Positions 9,101-19,296 of a stretch of DNA of 64,000 nucleotides are shown piece after piece. The position numbers were made by a program, and so were the translations under genes. Origin of the DNA: Wolfiporia cocos (Eukaryota > Basidiomycota > Agaricomycetes > Polyporales > Phaeolaceae); NCBI GenBank assembly GCA_029448655.1, contig JACCLO010000010.1, positions 744,001-808,000 of the forward strand, read 5' to 3'. Position 1 is the stretch's first letter. Every line of letters begins with the position of its first letter. The notes below the pieces were generated by a model. That model saw only the letters and a list, made by a program, of their open reading frames with translations. It was not told where the DNA came from and searched no databases.

Positions 9101-12100
9101 GAGGGAAGCCCACGGTCTTACCCTCCGAGAAAGCAGCGCATGTAATTACCTCGTTTGAGAAGAATCGATCCCTCTTCATCCCGGTAATCATGACGTTGGC
9201 AAAACCCGTGAAGTGCAATGCACTAATTGACTCAGGGGCAATGTCGAACCTGATCCACAGCAGAGTGGTAGAAAAATACAAGGTGCCCACGCAACCTTTG
9301 AAGAACCCGATCATCGTCAAAAATGTTGACGGAACAGAAAACAAAGATGGGCGAATAGACCGGGAAGCCACCATACTCCTACGATATCCGAAAACCCAGA
9401 AAACACGAAAAGTCCGATTCCTAGTAGGATCAATCGGAACAGAGAATATGATTCTCGGGTATGGATGGCTAAAAGACGAAAACCCCACAATCGACTGGAA
9501 GGACCAAACAGTCGATGTACGATCAATACTAGGGGCAGAAGAAAAGAAACAAGAAGCCACGATCCGAATGGATACGGTGGAGATGGTAGTTGCCCCAGAA
9601 GGGAAAATTCCAACAAGGGGGACCCAAGAAGCGGCAGGGTATGACCTATACGCCGCAGAAGAAACCGAGATTCCCGCTGGAGGATGGAAACTTGTCTCCA
9701 CGGGAGTAAAAATGAAGATCCCGAAGGGATCGTATGGAAGGCTGGCCGGACGATCAGGCAACACCCTTAGACACGGACTGGTAGTCCAAGCCGGAATCAT
9801 AGACTCGGACTACCGAGGAGACGTCGGAGCCATCGTCTTCAACTACTCAGACAAAGCGCATAGAATTATCCCGGGCATGCGAATAGCCCAGATAATTTTC
9901 GAACGACACCTCACCCCCGACATCTTAGAGGTCGAAGACCTAGATGAAACAGAACGAGGGGAGAAAGGGTTTGGATCCACGGACCAACCGGAAGAAACAG
10001 CGCAGCGGCTCTATACTCCCGAGGAGTATGAAGCAATCCGACGCTTCGTGAAAGATAACCCTAGGATCATAGGGAAGAAAGGGGAGACGCAAAAGAAGTT
10101 CCGAACAAAGATACAAATCATAAACGCTGTCCGGAAAGCGCTGACGAAATCCCAGGAATTCGCACAGAAAACCCCCGAACCAGAACGAACGATTGGGGAG
10201 ATGGTCCCCAAACACCTACTAGATTTCGCCAAGGTGTTCAGTAAGGAGTCCGCAGCAGCGTTCCCCCCGTCGAGGCCATGGGACCACGCAATCGAATTAA
10301 AACCCGACTTCGTGCCAAAAGACTGCAAAGTCTACGCACTCTCGCCTAAAGAGCAGCAGGCGCTGGACGAATTCCTAAAAGAAAACTTGGCCAAGGGATT
10401 CATAGTCCCTTCGAAATCCCCGATGGCGTCACCATTCTTTTTCGTCCCAAAGAAAGACAGTGGCCTGCGACCCTGTCAAGATTATCGATATCTGAACGAA
10501 GGGACGATAAAGAACGTCTATCCCTTGCCACTAATCTCAGAGCTCCTGGAAAAGCTAAAAGGAGCGAAGATTTTCACGAAAATGGACCTTAGAGCGGGGT
10601 ACAACAACGTGCGAATCAAGAAAGGAGACGAATGGAAAGCGGCCTTCAAAACAAACCGAGGGTTGTACGAACCCACGGTTATGTTTTTCGGATTGTGCAA
10701 TGCACCCGGGACCTTTCAGGCAATGATGAACGAAATCCTGAAAGAAGAAATCCTCGAAGGATGGGTGCTTGTTTACATGGATGATATCCTCATTTTCTCA
10801 GAAGACGAGAAAACACACAAGGAACGGGAACGGCGGATCCTTCAGAGATTGGTGGATAACCATCTCTTTGTGAAACCCGAGAAATGCGCCTTCGGTGTCG
10901 ACAGAGTCGAATTTCTAGGACTAGTCATCACCCCAGGAAACATCCAGATGGACCCAGCGAAACTCAATGGGATTAAAGAGTGGCCGACTCCCCGAAATCT
11001 CAAGGAAGTCAGATCCTTCCTAGGATTTGCAAACTTCTATCGGAAATTTATTGATCATTACTCAACGCACGCCCGACCCCTGGTAGATCTCACGAAAACG
11101 GTCACAGGAACAGGATTCCAGTGGACGGATAAAGAACAAAAAGCGTTCAACTTCATGAAACAGGCATTCACAGCGGCGCCCGCACTAGGAACGCCAGACA
11201 AGGAGAAACCATTCATCCTCGAAACAGACGCATCTCAGTTCACCACGGGGGCAGTGCTAAAACAGACAGACGAAACGGGGCGTGAACGGCCAGTGGGATA
11301 TCTCTCACAATCCCTGACATCCACAGAACGGAACTACGAAATCTACGATCGCGAACTACTCGGAATAGTCCGAGCACTAGAAGAATGGCGGCACCTGTTA
11401 GAAGGAGCACCGCATCGGATCTTGATCCGAAGTGATCATCAGAACCTGACGTACTGGAGAAGCGCACAGCGCCTAAATCGGCGACAAGCGAGATGGCATC
11501 TATTCCTTTCGCAATTCGACCTGAAATTGCAGCACGTCCTTGGAAGGACACTAGTCATGGCCGACACGCTTTCCAGGTTGTACCACCTGGATGAAGGCAA
11601 CGAAGACAACGAGGGAATCACCATGATTCCAGACGAACTCGTCGTCCACGCAATCCAGATCCCGATCATTGATCGAATCAAGAACGCCAACAATCGAGAT
11701 GAATCTGCGGAACAGGCGATCCGCGCTCTAGGGGGCACAGGCGAATTCCCCGCGAGAACCACCGCAGATGAATGGCAACAAACGGATGGGATACTGCTCT
11801 ACAGGGGCAGGATGTACGTGCCAAGGGACGAGGGCCTTCGACGGGACGTCATCTCAAAATACCACGACACGATCCCGGCCGGACACCCTGGGATCTGGGG
11901 TACAACAGTACAGGTTACGACCCACTTTTGGTGGCCCGACATGAGAACAATGATAGCGGAATACGTCCGGGGCTGTGCAATCTGTCAACAGATGAAACCT
12001 GATAGGAATCCGCTGAAACCCCCCTTGCAGCCAATACCGACACGAGAAGACGCCCTCCCCTTCTCACAGTGCTCGGTTGATTTTGTCACCGACCTGCCAA

Positions 12101-14244
12101 GAGTCGGAAAGTATGACTCCATGATGGTGATTGTCGACCATGGCCTATCCAAGGCCATCTCTCTCACCCCATGCGACAAAACGATCACGAGCGAAGGGGC
12201 GGCGGAGATATTCCATCGAAAGATATATTCACAGTACGGCATCCCCCGAAAGATCATTTCAGACAGAGGACCGCAGTTCGCATCAAAGCTCTTCAAGGGG
12301 CTGTGCCAACTGCAAGGGACAGAGTCAGTGATGAGTACAGCGTACCATCCACAGACCGACGGACAAACGGAAAGAATGAATCAACAGATCGAAGTATACC
12401 TTCGCATCTATTGCATGAACGACCCGTTCCAATGGGTACAGCGACTGCCGGACGTCGAATTTGCGCACAACACCAGACGAACCGAAAACCGGCCAGCGCC
12501 ACTCGAAATAATCCTAGGATACGTCCCGAGGGGATTCCCAGATTATGACCGAGTAGGGAACGTCCCGGCAGCTGTCGACAGGATCAAGAAGATCAAAGAG
12601 GCGCGAAAGATGGCATTCATCGCGCATGAATTAGCCCAGAAAAGAATGGCAGGGCGATTCCTCAGAGAACTGCCGAAGCTCGAGAAAGGGGATAAGGTCT
12701 GGCTCGACGCAAAGAACCTAACTATCCCCTACGAATCTAACAAGCTGGCACCAAAAAGGGAAGGACCTTTCACCATCACAGAAAAGATGGGACCCACGAC
12801 ATACCAGTTGCAGCTACCGGCGAACTGGAAAATTCATCCGGTATTCCACGCTGCCTTACTAAAACCATTTAAAGAAACAAGGGTGCACGGACCCAATTAC
12901 CTACGGCCGCCACCTGATATCATCAAGGGACAGGAGGAATACGAAGTCGAAGCTATCTTGGCTGACAGATGGCGAGGAAAGAAGCATCAGTACTTTGTCA
13001 AGTGGAAAGGCTATGCTACAGCCGACAACTCATGGGAAGACGAGGGAAATTTGGAACACTCCAAGGAGATGATAAAAGACTACCACAGGACGAGAGTCAG
13101 GACAACCCCAACACTCGAAAACCGAACAGTAATAGTATGTCGACGACTCGCCACCAACTCCCTCGCCACGCTCCGACCCCTCACAGCGATGCGGGTCACA
13201 GGGAAGGACGACCGAGAGGTACGCCGCAGAGGAGGTACTCCCCCCAGCATCTGCAGATTAGACACGCCCTCCTCTGGTACAGGGCCGAGGGACCTTTTGC
13301 TGGCCGAGCCGATGGCTGGTCGGCCCTCTTCGACATCGCGCAGGACCTCACCCACGTCTACAGCTCGTACCAGAACATCACCGAGGACCTCGTCCGAATG
13401 GAGGGGAAGATCAGAGCACAGAGAGAGGGACTCGAGCTACTCACCGACAGACTTATCGACAGACTGGCCGCCACCACGACGGCACGACTACGACACGCAC
13501 TCAACGACTTCGAGGATCGCGAGCACACTACTCCCAGTCGACCTGAATACACACCGCGACCCGCCCGCTTTTTCACCCCCGACGAACGAAGCCGAGTTGC
13601 AAGGCCGTTTGATTTTATGGAGGGCGATAGAGTATTATTTCCGTTGCCTACCGAGACTCAGAGGGCCCGCCGAACAGGAGTTAGAGACCCGACGCCACGT
13701 ATTTCTGGTATGGGAGGCAACGGGAGACGTGAACCACCTGCACGCCCGACGAGCCCTAGGGCTACCTCAGCGCGACAGCGAAGAGCAAATAGCACGCCGC
13801 CTATTCGACGATCTCCTTCAGTGCAGAGTATTACCCGCGAGGAGTTTGAGCGAGGTGCGAGGGAGCATGAACGAGACACCGCCTCCTTACCAACATGGGC
13901 AGCACGAAACCTCCACCGAGCCGCACACCACTGGAGGTACCGGCATAACGAATACCTCTGCGATATCCCTTCCCTACGGGTACCAGCGAGGCCCTCACCT
14001 GAACAGCCATGCCGACAATGTGGTTCCGCTAACCACTGGATCCTCGACTGCCCCGATTATATTTGCAGAACTTGTGGGCTCAATCAACCAGGTCATCGAC
14101 AGAATGAATGCTGCCAACACTTCGTATGGCGAACTCCGACGACCCCGTCCCTCAGCGGGAACGGCGACATCTACAACGAACAGGATGCCGAGGCACTCTG
14201 AAGAGGGGAACTTGGAAGATTCGTCGAGGCCGACGAATGCCTAG
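9016..14244 (+). CDS. pol of element B: PR-dUTPase-RT-RNaseH-INT-chromodomain plus long tail
   Basis: The frame is open from 9016; the first ATG is at 9190. Residues counted from 9190: protease LIDSGA near 12; dUTPase at about 138-265 (AGYDLYAAEE, AGRSGN, AGIIDSDYRGDV, RIAQIIF, RGEKGFGST); RT with YMDD near 529; RNase H at about 676-790; integrase zinc finger near 891-935 (H in YHDT and AGHPG, C in CAICQQMK); catalytic D near 962, D in SDRG near 1024, E in QTDGQTERMNQ near 1055; chromodomain at about 1250-1299 (YEVEAILADRW ... YFVKWKGY). The dUTPase sits between protease and RT, unlike element A next door. After the chromodomain the frame stays open for about 385 codons, overlapping another long ORF in a second frame. 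The stretch around 13590-13860 (LQGRLILWRAIEYYFR and following) looks protein-like. Confidence 0.94.
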   Translation, partial: QSSHSNKSPESQEPRAPSKARRRTGFCLGGKPTVLPSEKAAHVITSFEKNRSLFIPVIMTLAKPVKCNALIDSGAMSNLIHSRVVEKYKVPTQPLKNPIIVKNVDGTENKDGRIDREATILLRYPKTQKTRKVRFLVGSIGTENMILGYGWLKDENPTIDWKDQTVDVRSILGAEEKKQEATIRMDTVEMVVAPEGKIPTRGTQEAAGYDLYAAEETEIPAGGWKLVSTGVKMKIPKGSYGRLAGRSGNTLRHGLVVQAGIIDSDYRGDVGAIVFNYSDKAHRIIPGMRIAQIIFERHLTPDILEVEDLDETERGEKGFGSTDQPEETAQRLYTPEEYEAIRRFVKDNPRIIGKKGETQKKFRTKIQIINAVRKALTKSQEFAQKTPEPERTIGEMVPKHLLDFAKVFSKESAAAFPPSRPWDHAIELKPDFVPKDCKVYALSPKEQQALDEFLKENLAKGFIVPSKSPMASPFFFVPKKDSGLRPCQDYRYLNEGTIKNVYPLPLISELLEKLKGAKIFTKMDLRAGYNNVRIKKGDEWKAAFKTNRGLYEPTVMFFGLCNAPGTFQAMMNEILKEEILEGWVLVYMDDILIFSEDEKTHKERERRILQRLVDNHLFVKPEKCAFGVDRVEFLGLVITPGNIQMDPAKLNGIKEWPTPRNLKEVRSFLGFANFYRKFIDHYSTHARPLVDLTKTVTGTGFQWTDKEQKAFNFMKQAFTAAPALGTPDKEKPFILETDASQFTTGAVLKQTDETGRERPVGYLSQSLTSTERNYEIYDRELLGIVRALEEWRHLLEGAPHRILIRSDHQNLTYWRSAQRLNRRQARWHLFLSQFDLKLQHVLGRTLVMADTLSRLYHLDEGNEDNEGITMIPDELVVHAIQIPIIDRIKNANNRDESAEQAIRALGGTGEFPARTTADEWQQTDGILLYRGRMYVPRDEGLRRDVISKYHDTIPAGHPGIWGTTVQVTTHFWWPDMRTMIAEYVRGCAICQQMKPDRNPLKPPLQPIPTREDALPFSQCSVDFVTDLPRVGKYDSMMVIVDHGLSKAISLTPCDKTITSEGAAEIFHRKIYSQYGIPRKIISDRGPQFASKLFKGLCQLQGTESVMSTAYHPQTDGQTERMNQQIEVYLRIYCMNDPFQWVQRLPDVEFAHNTRRTENRPAPLEIILGYVPRGFPDYDRVGNVPAAVDRIKKIKEARKMAFIAHELAQKRMAGRFLRELPKLEKGDKVWLDAKNLTIPYESNKLAPKREGPFTITEKMGPTTYQLQLPANWKIHPVFHAALLKPFKETRVHGPNYLRPPPDIIKGQEEYEVEAILADRWRGKKHQYFVKWKGYATADNSWEDEGNLEHSKEMIKDYHRTRVRTTPTLENRTVIVCRRLATNSLATLRPLTAMRVTGKDDREVRRRGGTPPSICRLDTPSSGTGPRDLLLAEPMAGRPSSTSRRTSPTSTARTRTSPRTSSEWRGRSEHRERDSSYSPTDLSTDWPPPRRHDYDTHSTTSRIASTLLPVDLNTHRDPPAFSPPTNEAELQGRLILWRAIEYYFRCLPRLRGPAEQELETRRHVFLVWEATGDVNHLHARRALGLPQRDSEEQIARRLFDDLLQCRVLPARSLSEVRGSMNETPPPYQHGQHETSTEPHTTGGTGITNTSAISLPYGYQRGPHLNSHADNVVPLTTGSSTAPIIFAELVGSINQVIDRMNAANTSYGELRRPRPSAGTATSTTNRMPRHSEEGNLEDSSRPTNA
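13137..14201 (+). CDS. Overlapping accessory ORF of element B with two zinc knuckles (354 aa)
   Basis: Lies in a different frame from pol and wholly inside the pol tail. The ATG at 13137 (MSTTRHQ) falls just after the chromodomain ends. Residues 30-130 look helical and gag-like (WYRAEGPFAGRADGWSALFD, then MEGKIRAQREGLELLTDRL). The middle is Pro/Ser/Arg-rich. The C-terminus has two Cys-His clusters, CRQCGSANHWILDC (C-x2-C-x4-H-x4-C) and CRTCGLNQPGHRQNEC (C-x2-C-x6-H-x4-C). The open frame extends upstream to 12969, but that part is a shadow of the chromodomain. Paired knuckles suggest nucleic-acid binding. Whether this frame, the pol tail or both are translated cannot be settled here. Confidence 0.65.
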   Translation: MSTTRHQLPRHAPTPHSDAGHREGRPRGTPQRRYSPQHLQIRHALLWYRAEGPFAGRADGWSALFDIAQDLTHVYSSYQNITEDLVRMEGKIRAQREGLELLTDRLIDRLAATTTARLRHALNDFEDREHTTPSRPEYTPRPARFFTPDERSRVARPFDFMEGDRVLFPLPTETQRARRTGVRDPTPRISGMGGNGRREPPARPTSPRATSARQRRANSTPPIRRSPSVQSITREEFERGAREHERDTASLPTWAARNLHRAAHHWRYRHNEYLCDIPSLRVPARPSPEQPCRQCGSANHWILDCPDYICRTCGLNQPGHRQNECCQHFVWRTPTTPSLSGNGDIYNEQDAEAL

Positions 14245-14255
14245 GGGGGAGCTGA

Positions 14256-14964
14256 TGTTACGGTTATTTTGAATTTTTCGAACGCTGGCATAACTCACCA
14301 CTGGGTGAATACGATACAGGGACTTGTTGCACAACCAACTGCCCTGGCTACTCGTGACTTTACTGGGCACATCCCCAGTTGTACTAGTCGATAGGGCTCG
14401 TTTCATCTTTGGCAGATCCAACTCTGCCACCGTTTCATGTCCGTCATTTATTAGCTGACAGATGGCGTTCAACCGCCATCATTCCTATCTATCGTCTCAG
14501 ATATATCACTCCATACTTATCAGACGTTTGGGACTATAGCGTAGATAGTATCGGTGACATCTGGGACAGACATGACCCCTGAAATCTGACGTAGTATATA
14601 AACTCATGTACTTACTGTCGAGGCTCTTCAGCTCGACCTTGTTGTATAAACAAGAAGTCTTATACTCGTTCTCAAACGTAGGAAACTACGCTCAGTATTT
14701 CTCACTCGAGCAACCGAACGACTAAGTCCTCGAAGTGCACATTGACTTCTCGGACTTCGGCGAGTCTTATATTCTATTCGACTCGCACCTGAACAGATTA
14801 TATCCTCTAACACGTATTGGATATTAACCGATCTCCTAAGGACTTCACTTAGGACCCGAAGGCATCTAACGAGTATTTGCCTTGCATACGGCGACGTGCC
14901 TACGTGCAGAAGAACGATCTATATTCGCGACTCGAATATACGAACGGGTATTCGACCCGTAACA
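14256..14964 (+). repeat. 3' LTR of element B (709 bp)
   Basis: Starts TGTTACGG after the purine run CTAGGGGGGAGCTGA and ends CCGTAACA, a perfect 8-bp terminal inverted repeat. A TATATAAA box lies at about 14595-14602. The flank after the LTR is GATCT, the expected TSD. Confidence 0.93.
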
Positions 14965-15113
14965 GATCTCCACCGAGAACCTTTGATGAATGCCCAGAGT
15001 CCACCTGCGCAGCGCCCCCATCGCAATCCACGGCCATCGGCCAAAGTCACAGACATTAGCAATGCAGCTAGCCAAGAGCTTACATCTCACAAACGAGCTG
15101 CGGCGCAGGCTCA

Positions 15114-15747
15114 AGTAGTGATGTGCCAGGCCCGGCTTTGGGCCATAGGCCGGGCCAGGCCAAGCCCTACTTGGGCCGGGCCAGGCTGGGCCCTACACCA
15201 CGGCTTAAGACGGCCCAGGGCCCGGCTTGTGTCTCAAGCCGGGCCGGGCCAAGCCGTGAGCCCCGGGCCTGAAAGGTCTAATGGATAAAATGTCTAGTAC
15301 AGGATATATATAGTAGCAGTATGCCATATTCCAATGAAGTATGTCTATATTTTTAAATTCAAGCAAGAGGATAGTCCCATGGATTGAATTCTTGGTGCTG
15401 AAGCCTGTCGCTCACTTTTGGGTGCCTATACGATGCCCCATTTGGAAGGCGCGCCACAGAGCACCGTGCCGGTGAAATGATGATTTCACACTATAATTCA
15501 CTAATTATTGAAGATACTGGAGCTTGGCTTTGTCAGAAGATAGTTGGAGAAGGTACGTTATGAGTTTGTGTGGCTACAGTGATGATCATTCTCACAGTGC
15601 CAGGCCCCGGGCAAGCCCCAGGCCGGGCTGGGCCAAGCCCTGGGCTGTCAATGGGGGCCCGGCCTGAGGTTTTGAAAAGCCAAGGCCGTCCAAAGCCGGG
15701 CCAAAGCCGGGGCTTTTGAGCCGGGCCGGGCCTGGCACATCACTACT
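15114..15747. mobile_element. GC-rich inverted-repeat element (non-autonomous, possibly hAT-like)
   Basis: The termini AGTAGTGATGTGCCAGGCCC and its reverse complement enclose about 630 bp. About 160 bp at each end is built from GGCCCGGC/GCCGGGCC words, and the middle (15285-15590) is AT-rich and unique. No ORF with transposase features is present. The TAGTG-type end would suit hAT, but no 8-bp TSD was found, so the class is not established. Confidence 0.6.
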
Positions 15748-17208
15748 CTTAACGCAGCACGAAACGCTGCGACTGCAGCTAACATCCAATAGCTGAATGT
15801 GAGCGTGAGTCTAAATCGCACCAACCTCACCCACACTGCGCTCCTCACCTTCACACAGAGCACGTTCAATTTCTCTTCAATTCCACAATCTTCCCTCGTC
15901 ATCTCCCAGCCACCGATGCTCACACCTATGACAAATAGCAGAACCGCGTCTGCGTCCTCCTGGAGAATGCTGGACGCAAAGTATGCCAGACGAGAGAGGT
16001 GACGCACTTTCATGTAACACGACAACGGCAGCGTGAGCATGCAGGGGTCCGGCGGGGAGCCGTCCTGTTTGCATTCTCCAAGCTTCATGGAATTTGAAAG
16101 ACACGCACTGACGGCTATCTTGTGCCATGGAGTCTGCGCAGGCCATTGATGTGTGTCAGTATTCAACAAGAGCTATCACAATGCGCTGAAGAGTGATATC
16201 ATTTGTTGCATGGTCCGGTACGATGATGAGGAGTCTAGTTCAAGGTATGAAGCTAAAATGAGGATTCGGACAAAAATATTGCCACAAGATCGGTCAATGA
16301 AAACTGGATATATATACGTGGTTAGATTGGTCGTCTTGAATAGAACTGTAATCCATGCACAACAGACGTGGCCTTTGCGTAGCCAGATGGCATGGAGTCG
16401 CATGGCGTGTTCGCCACGTCCATGCGCTCAACGGCTATGTTCTCTTCGACGGCGGAACACGTTCGGCATAGATATGCGATCAAAAGCAATGATCATGGTC
16501 AACAGACCTACCTCGCTCTGGTGGCGAAACGAACAAGCTACAAGCCAGCACACACTTACGGAAACGCCTCTGAATCGTGCTTACTATGCGCGGGAGGATT
16601 CCGAACCAGGCCGCGTCTTGATTGTCACTGTCGAATGAGACGTTCACCGCGATGTTCGAGCCGCAAGAGTGCAACTTCGGGCAAAGGGCATGCACGCAGC
16701 AGCCCGACGCGCGATACGAATTCATTCAAGCATTGACAAGCCATTGGCACATCGCCCGATCTGGGTTCGCCACGACATCGTCGGCCATCAGACTGATGGA
16801 CCGTTGCGTTGCTATCAGAATGTGGCCTTCCGCCAACGCATATATAAAGCCTCGCCTTGTCTCGCACCTTCGAGCCATCTGCTTTCACTCAGAATGTGTG
16901 ACTCTTTGGACAGGAGCGAACTAGTACATCTTTGCTGGACACTGAATCTCGTAAAGGGGCAATCTGTACACGCGCAAAAGGCGACTGTCGGTACGGTATA
17001 CAGGGCCACGTCGCTCGCCTCAGCTCTACAGGATAATATCGGGAAAAGAAGTAATAATACAATGACAAGAGAGGTACGTTATTAGCGTACGCTACTTCGC
17101 GCTGAGTCTATAGGTCTGCTGGAAACTTCTTTGGTTGAAGAAGGCCATATCAAACCGAGGGGCGGCCCTCAGTTTGACAGAACTCCTCCATGACCTGCGA
17201 CATGCTTG
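15748..17208. other. Intergenic stretch, no supported gene
   Basis: Several ORFs of 60-170 codons occur on both strands, but none has recognisable motifs, and splice-linked exons could not be built. No repeat pair was seen. Confidence 0.5.
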
Positions 17209-17925
17209 TCACAGGTTGTCGTGGATGTTGTAAATCTGAGTGGTACTCCCTTGCCCTTGTTGCATGTCCTCGCGGGCCAAGGATGGGGTGCGGACGCTAA
17301 AGGGGACGGTCGGGGCATCCAATTCTGAGCGGTCATGGATCCGCAACCACGCCCATGCCTGGCGCGCGCCGGCGGTAGGCCGTACGTACGGCGCGGATTG
17401 CGCTCCGCGCCCGTGTTGCGCCTGCCTGCGCTGAACTCCAGAGGTCGGCGCTGACGGGGCCGCGTTCACTGCCGGGGCCTGTTCCCACTCGAACGACGTC
17501 GCGAGCGTCGAAGGGGAGGGGATGTCATATCCGGGCACCATCGCCGAAGGGTACGAGGCAGCCGACGGCCTGGGGGTGTGCGCTCCATACGCAAACGGCA
17601 GCAAAGCAGGCGACGGCGACGGCGTGTGTACGACGCGGCTGAAGGGAGGTAGCGCGACTGTAGGCGATGGAGTGCGGAAGGTAGGGGGGGCGCTGGGGTA
17701 GTGGTCGAGACGGTGGGGTAGACGGTGTGCCGTCTCTACGTTAGGGTCGCTAGCAGGGCCCTGCGGCGACCAAGGAGGAAGAGCCGGTAGCAAGGGGAAA
17801 GAGGCTGAAGGCGTCCTGATCGAGCTGATGTCTGAGCTGACTACTGGACTCTTCAAGTAGGAATCGAGGTCCACGCCCGGAGATGCCTCGCGGTCGACAC
17901 GCACGGTCTCCATGTCGCTCAGCAT
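17209..17925 (-). CDS. Unrecognised Pro/Ser-rich ORF directly after and in frame with the upstream gene (238 aa)
   Basis: Starts at an ATG two codons after the TAA that ends the 17929-19296 gene and is in the same reading frame, with only ATC between. The sequence is Pro/Ser/Thr-rich and probably disordered, with repeated T-P-S-P and LPPF motifs. No domain was recognised. A 238-codon ORF continuing in frame with similar GC-rich composition suggests it was once, or still is, the C-terminal part of the upstream protein through a premature stop, readthrough or an undetected intron. An independent gene with its own promoter in 6 nt is unlikely. Confidence 0.5.
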   Translation of the reverse strand: MLSDMETVRVDREASPGVDLDSYLKSPVVSSDISSIRTPSASFPLLPALPPWSPQGPASDPNVETAHRLPHRLDHYPSAPPTFRTPSPTVALPPFSRVVHTPSPSPALLPFAYGAHTPRPSAASYPSAMVPGYDIPSPSTLATSFEWEQAPAVNAAPSAPTSGVQRRQAQHGRGAQSAPYVRPTAGARQAWAWLRIHDRSELDAPTVPFSVRTPSLAREDMQQGQGSTTQIYNIHDNL

Positions 17926-17928
17926 GAT

Positions 17929-19296
17929 TTAGGCATTATGCACGTGGAGGTAGCGGCGAATTAAGCTTGCCGCGTCTTCGTCGTCGTCATCGTCCTGACC
18001 GCGCTCAGCAGAAGATTCGCGGATGATCTCCTCGTCGGACGCGCCGTAACCTGGGCCGTACAGCCAGTCGTTGGCATTCATGTTCGGGCCCCGGTACGTG
18101 TCTTCAGCCTCGTCCTCGTCTTCGATGCCTGCGTGGTTGTCCGTGTACGGACAGACGGCGGACGAGTTGCGGTACAACCACTCGTCGCTGTTGTACCCGT
18201 TCGGGAGCAGTTCCTCCTCCTGCTTGACCTCCGGCTCCTCGTCCTCAAATGCGCCCGCGCTAACGACAAAGCCTGCTTGAACGTCTTCCTCGTGCAATAC
18301 CTCGCCGAGGGCCGGCTCGATCTCCTCCTGCTTGACGTTGCTATAGCCCTCGTCCTCGCCGTCACTCTCCCACGGAGCCCGAGGGTGCGCGTCGTGCTCT
18401 GCCTCGGCCGTAGGCGACTCCCCCTCCGGCTCTTGCGACACCGTATCTACACCTCATTCAGCAACTATGATTAGCGTCACAGAGCACATGCCACTCACGG
18501 CGATGCCTGGGGCTGAGGCTGGAGCCCTGCTCCTCTGACCTGAGACGGAGGCTGCGCGTCGCGGCATCGATCACCGCCTCAAGCCTGCCCTCATCAACCT
18601 CGACCTTCACTTCGCGCGCGTCTCCGATCCGCACGACATTCACGCTCATGTGGCCATCCTTCACTTCGATGTCCACCCGCGGGCGCATCCCTTCCACTCC
18701 TTCGTCATCCTCCCTCTCTTCCTCGACGCTCCTGCCTGCGTCCCCGTGCGCGTAGGCGGCCTCCACGTCGAACGCGACCTGTGGCGGGAAGTGGTCGAAC
18801 CTGTCGGCGATCATGCGCTGCTCGTCGGCCGGCTCGCAGAAGCGCACGCGGTACTCCTCCTCCGCGACGTGGAACTGTCGCACGAGCGCGAGCACGACCT
18901 CGCGCTGCTCGTCGTCCTGCGTTGCGCCGGGTAGCAGGTCGCGGAAGGACTGGACGCCCATGAATAGCGAGCGCGCAGCACAGGCAATCGACTCGCCGCG
19001 CTGTGCGCTCTCCTGCGCCGTCAGCGTAGGGATATGAGTGGCGGAAGCTAGTGGGAGAGCATGGAGGGACGTACGAGGCGTTTGCGCAGCTCGGTGGCGG
19101 CGGCGGGCGTCGCGCCCCGTGCGAGCGCCTGGGCGACGAGGTCTCTGTCCTTGGCGGGTGGCGTCCACCGACGAGGGCGCAGGATATCTTTGACGTACTC
19201 TGTGGAAGATCAACAGGTATCAACAACGGCATGAGACACAGTCAACAGTCCGCAGCACTCACCAGTCATCCATGGCTTGACGCTTTGGCCGGACAT
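17929..19296 (-). CDS. Unrecognised host gene, four exons (396 aa)
   Basis: The exons, in transcript order, are 19296-19263, 19199-19075, 19012-18499 and 18446-17929. The introns are 63, 62 and 52 bp, all GT-AG, with branch-like CTGAC or CTAAT near the acceptors of introns 2 and 3. The spliced length is 1191 nt and stays in frame throughout, beginning MSGQSVKPWM and ending YLHVHNA. The N-terminal half looks helical and globular (VVLALVRQFHVAEEEYRVRF, then FDHFPPQVAFDVEAAYAHG). The centre has beta-like valine-rich repeats (VDIEVKDGHMSVNVVRIGD). The last 170 residues are acidic and disordered, with two similar DEWLYRN / NDWLYGP motifs. I do not recognise the family; a nuclear or scaffold role is only a guess from composition. 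Gene structure is typical of Agaricomycetes. Confidence 0.72.

Larger units (their letters stand above)
8242..14964 (+). mobile_element. Ty3/Gypsy element B, 5' part displaced by element A
   Basis: Contains the last two thirds of gag, a complete pol, an overlapping accessory ORF and the 3' LTR. The 5' LTR and start of gag should lie left of the window beyond element A. The family is unrelated to A at its termini (TGTTACGG/CCGTAACA). The same LTR occurs three more times in the window (27750-29156 outer, 28063-28763, 53563-54271). Confidence 0.9.

Noticed and set aside
9024..9800. 258-codon minus-strand ORF inside element B pol
   Set aside because: It is the complement of the protease and dUTPase coding region, which carries all expected motifs in the sense frame. 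The antisense translation has none.
15648..16169. 173-codon minus-strand ORF
   Set aside because: It runs into the GC-rich inverted-repeat element and has no recognisable features.
16153..16638. 161-codon plus-strand ORF in the intergenic region
   Set aside because: No motif, no splice-linked partner and no helical or hydrophobic pattern typical of a real protein.
18705..19232. 175-codon minus-strand ORF overlapping the four-exon gene
   Set aside because: Arg/Ala/Pro-rich shadow of a GC-rich exon; the spliced model in the other frame is consistent through three introns.
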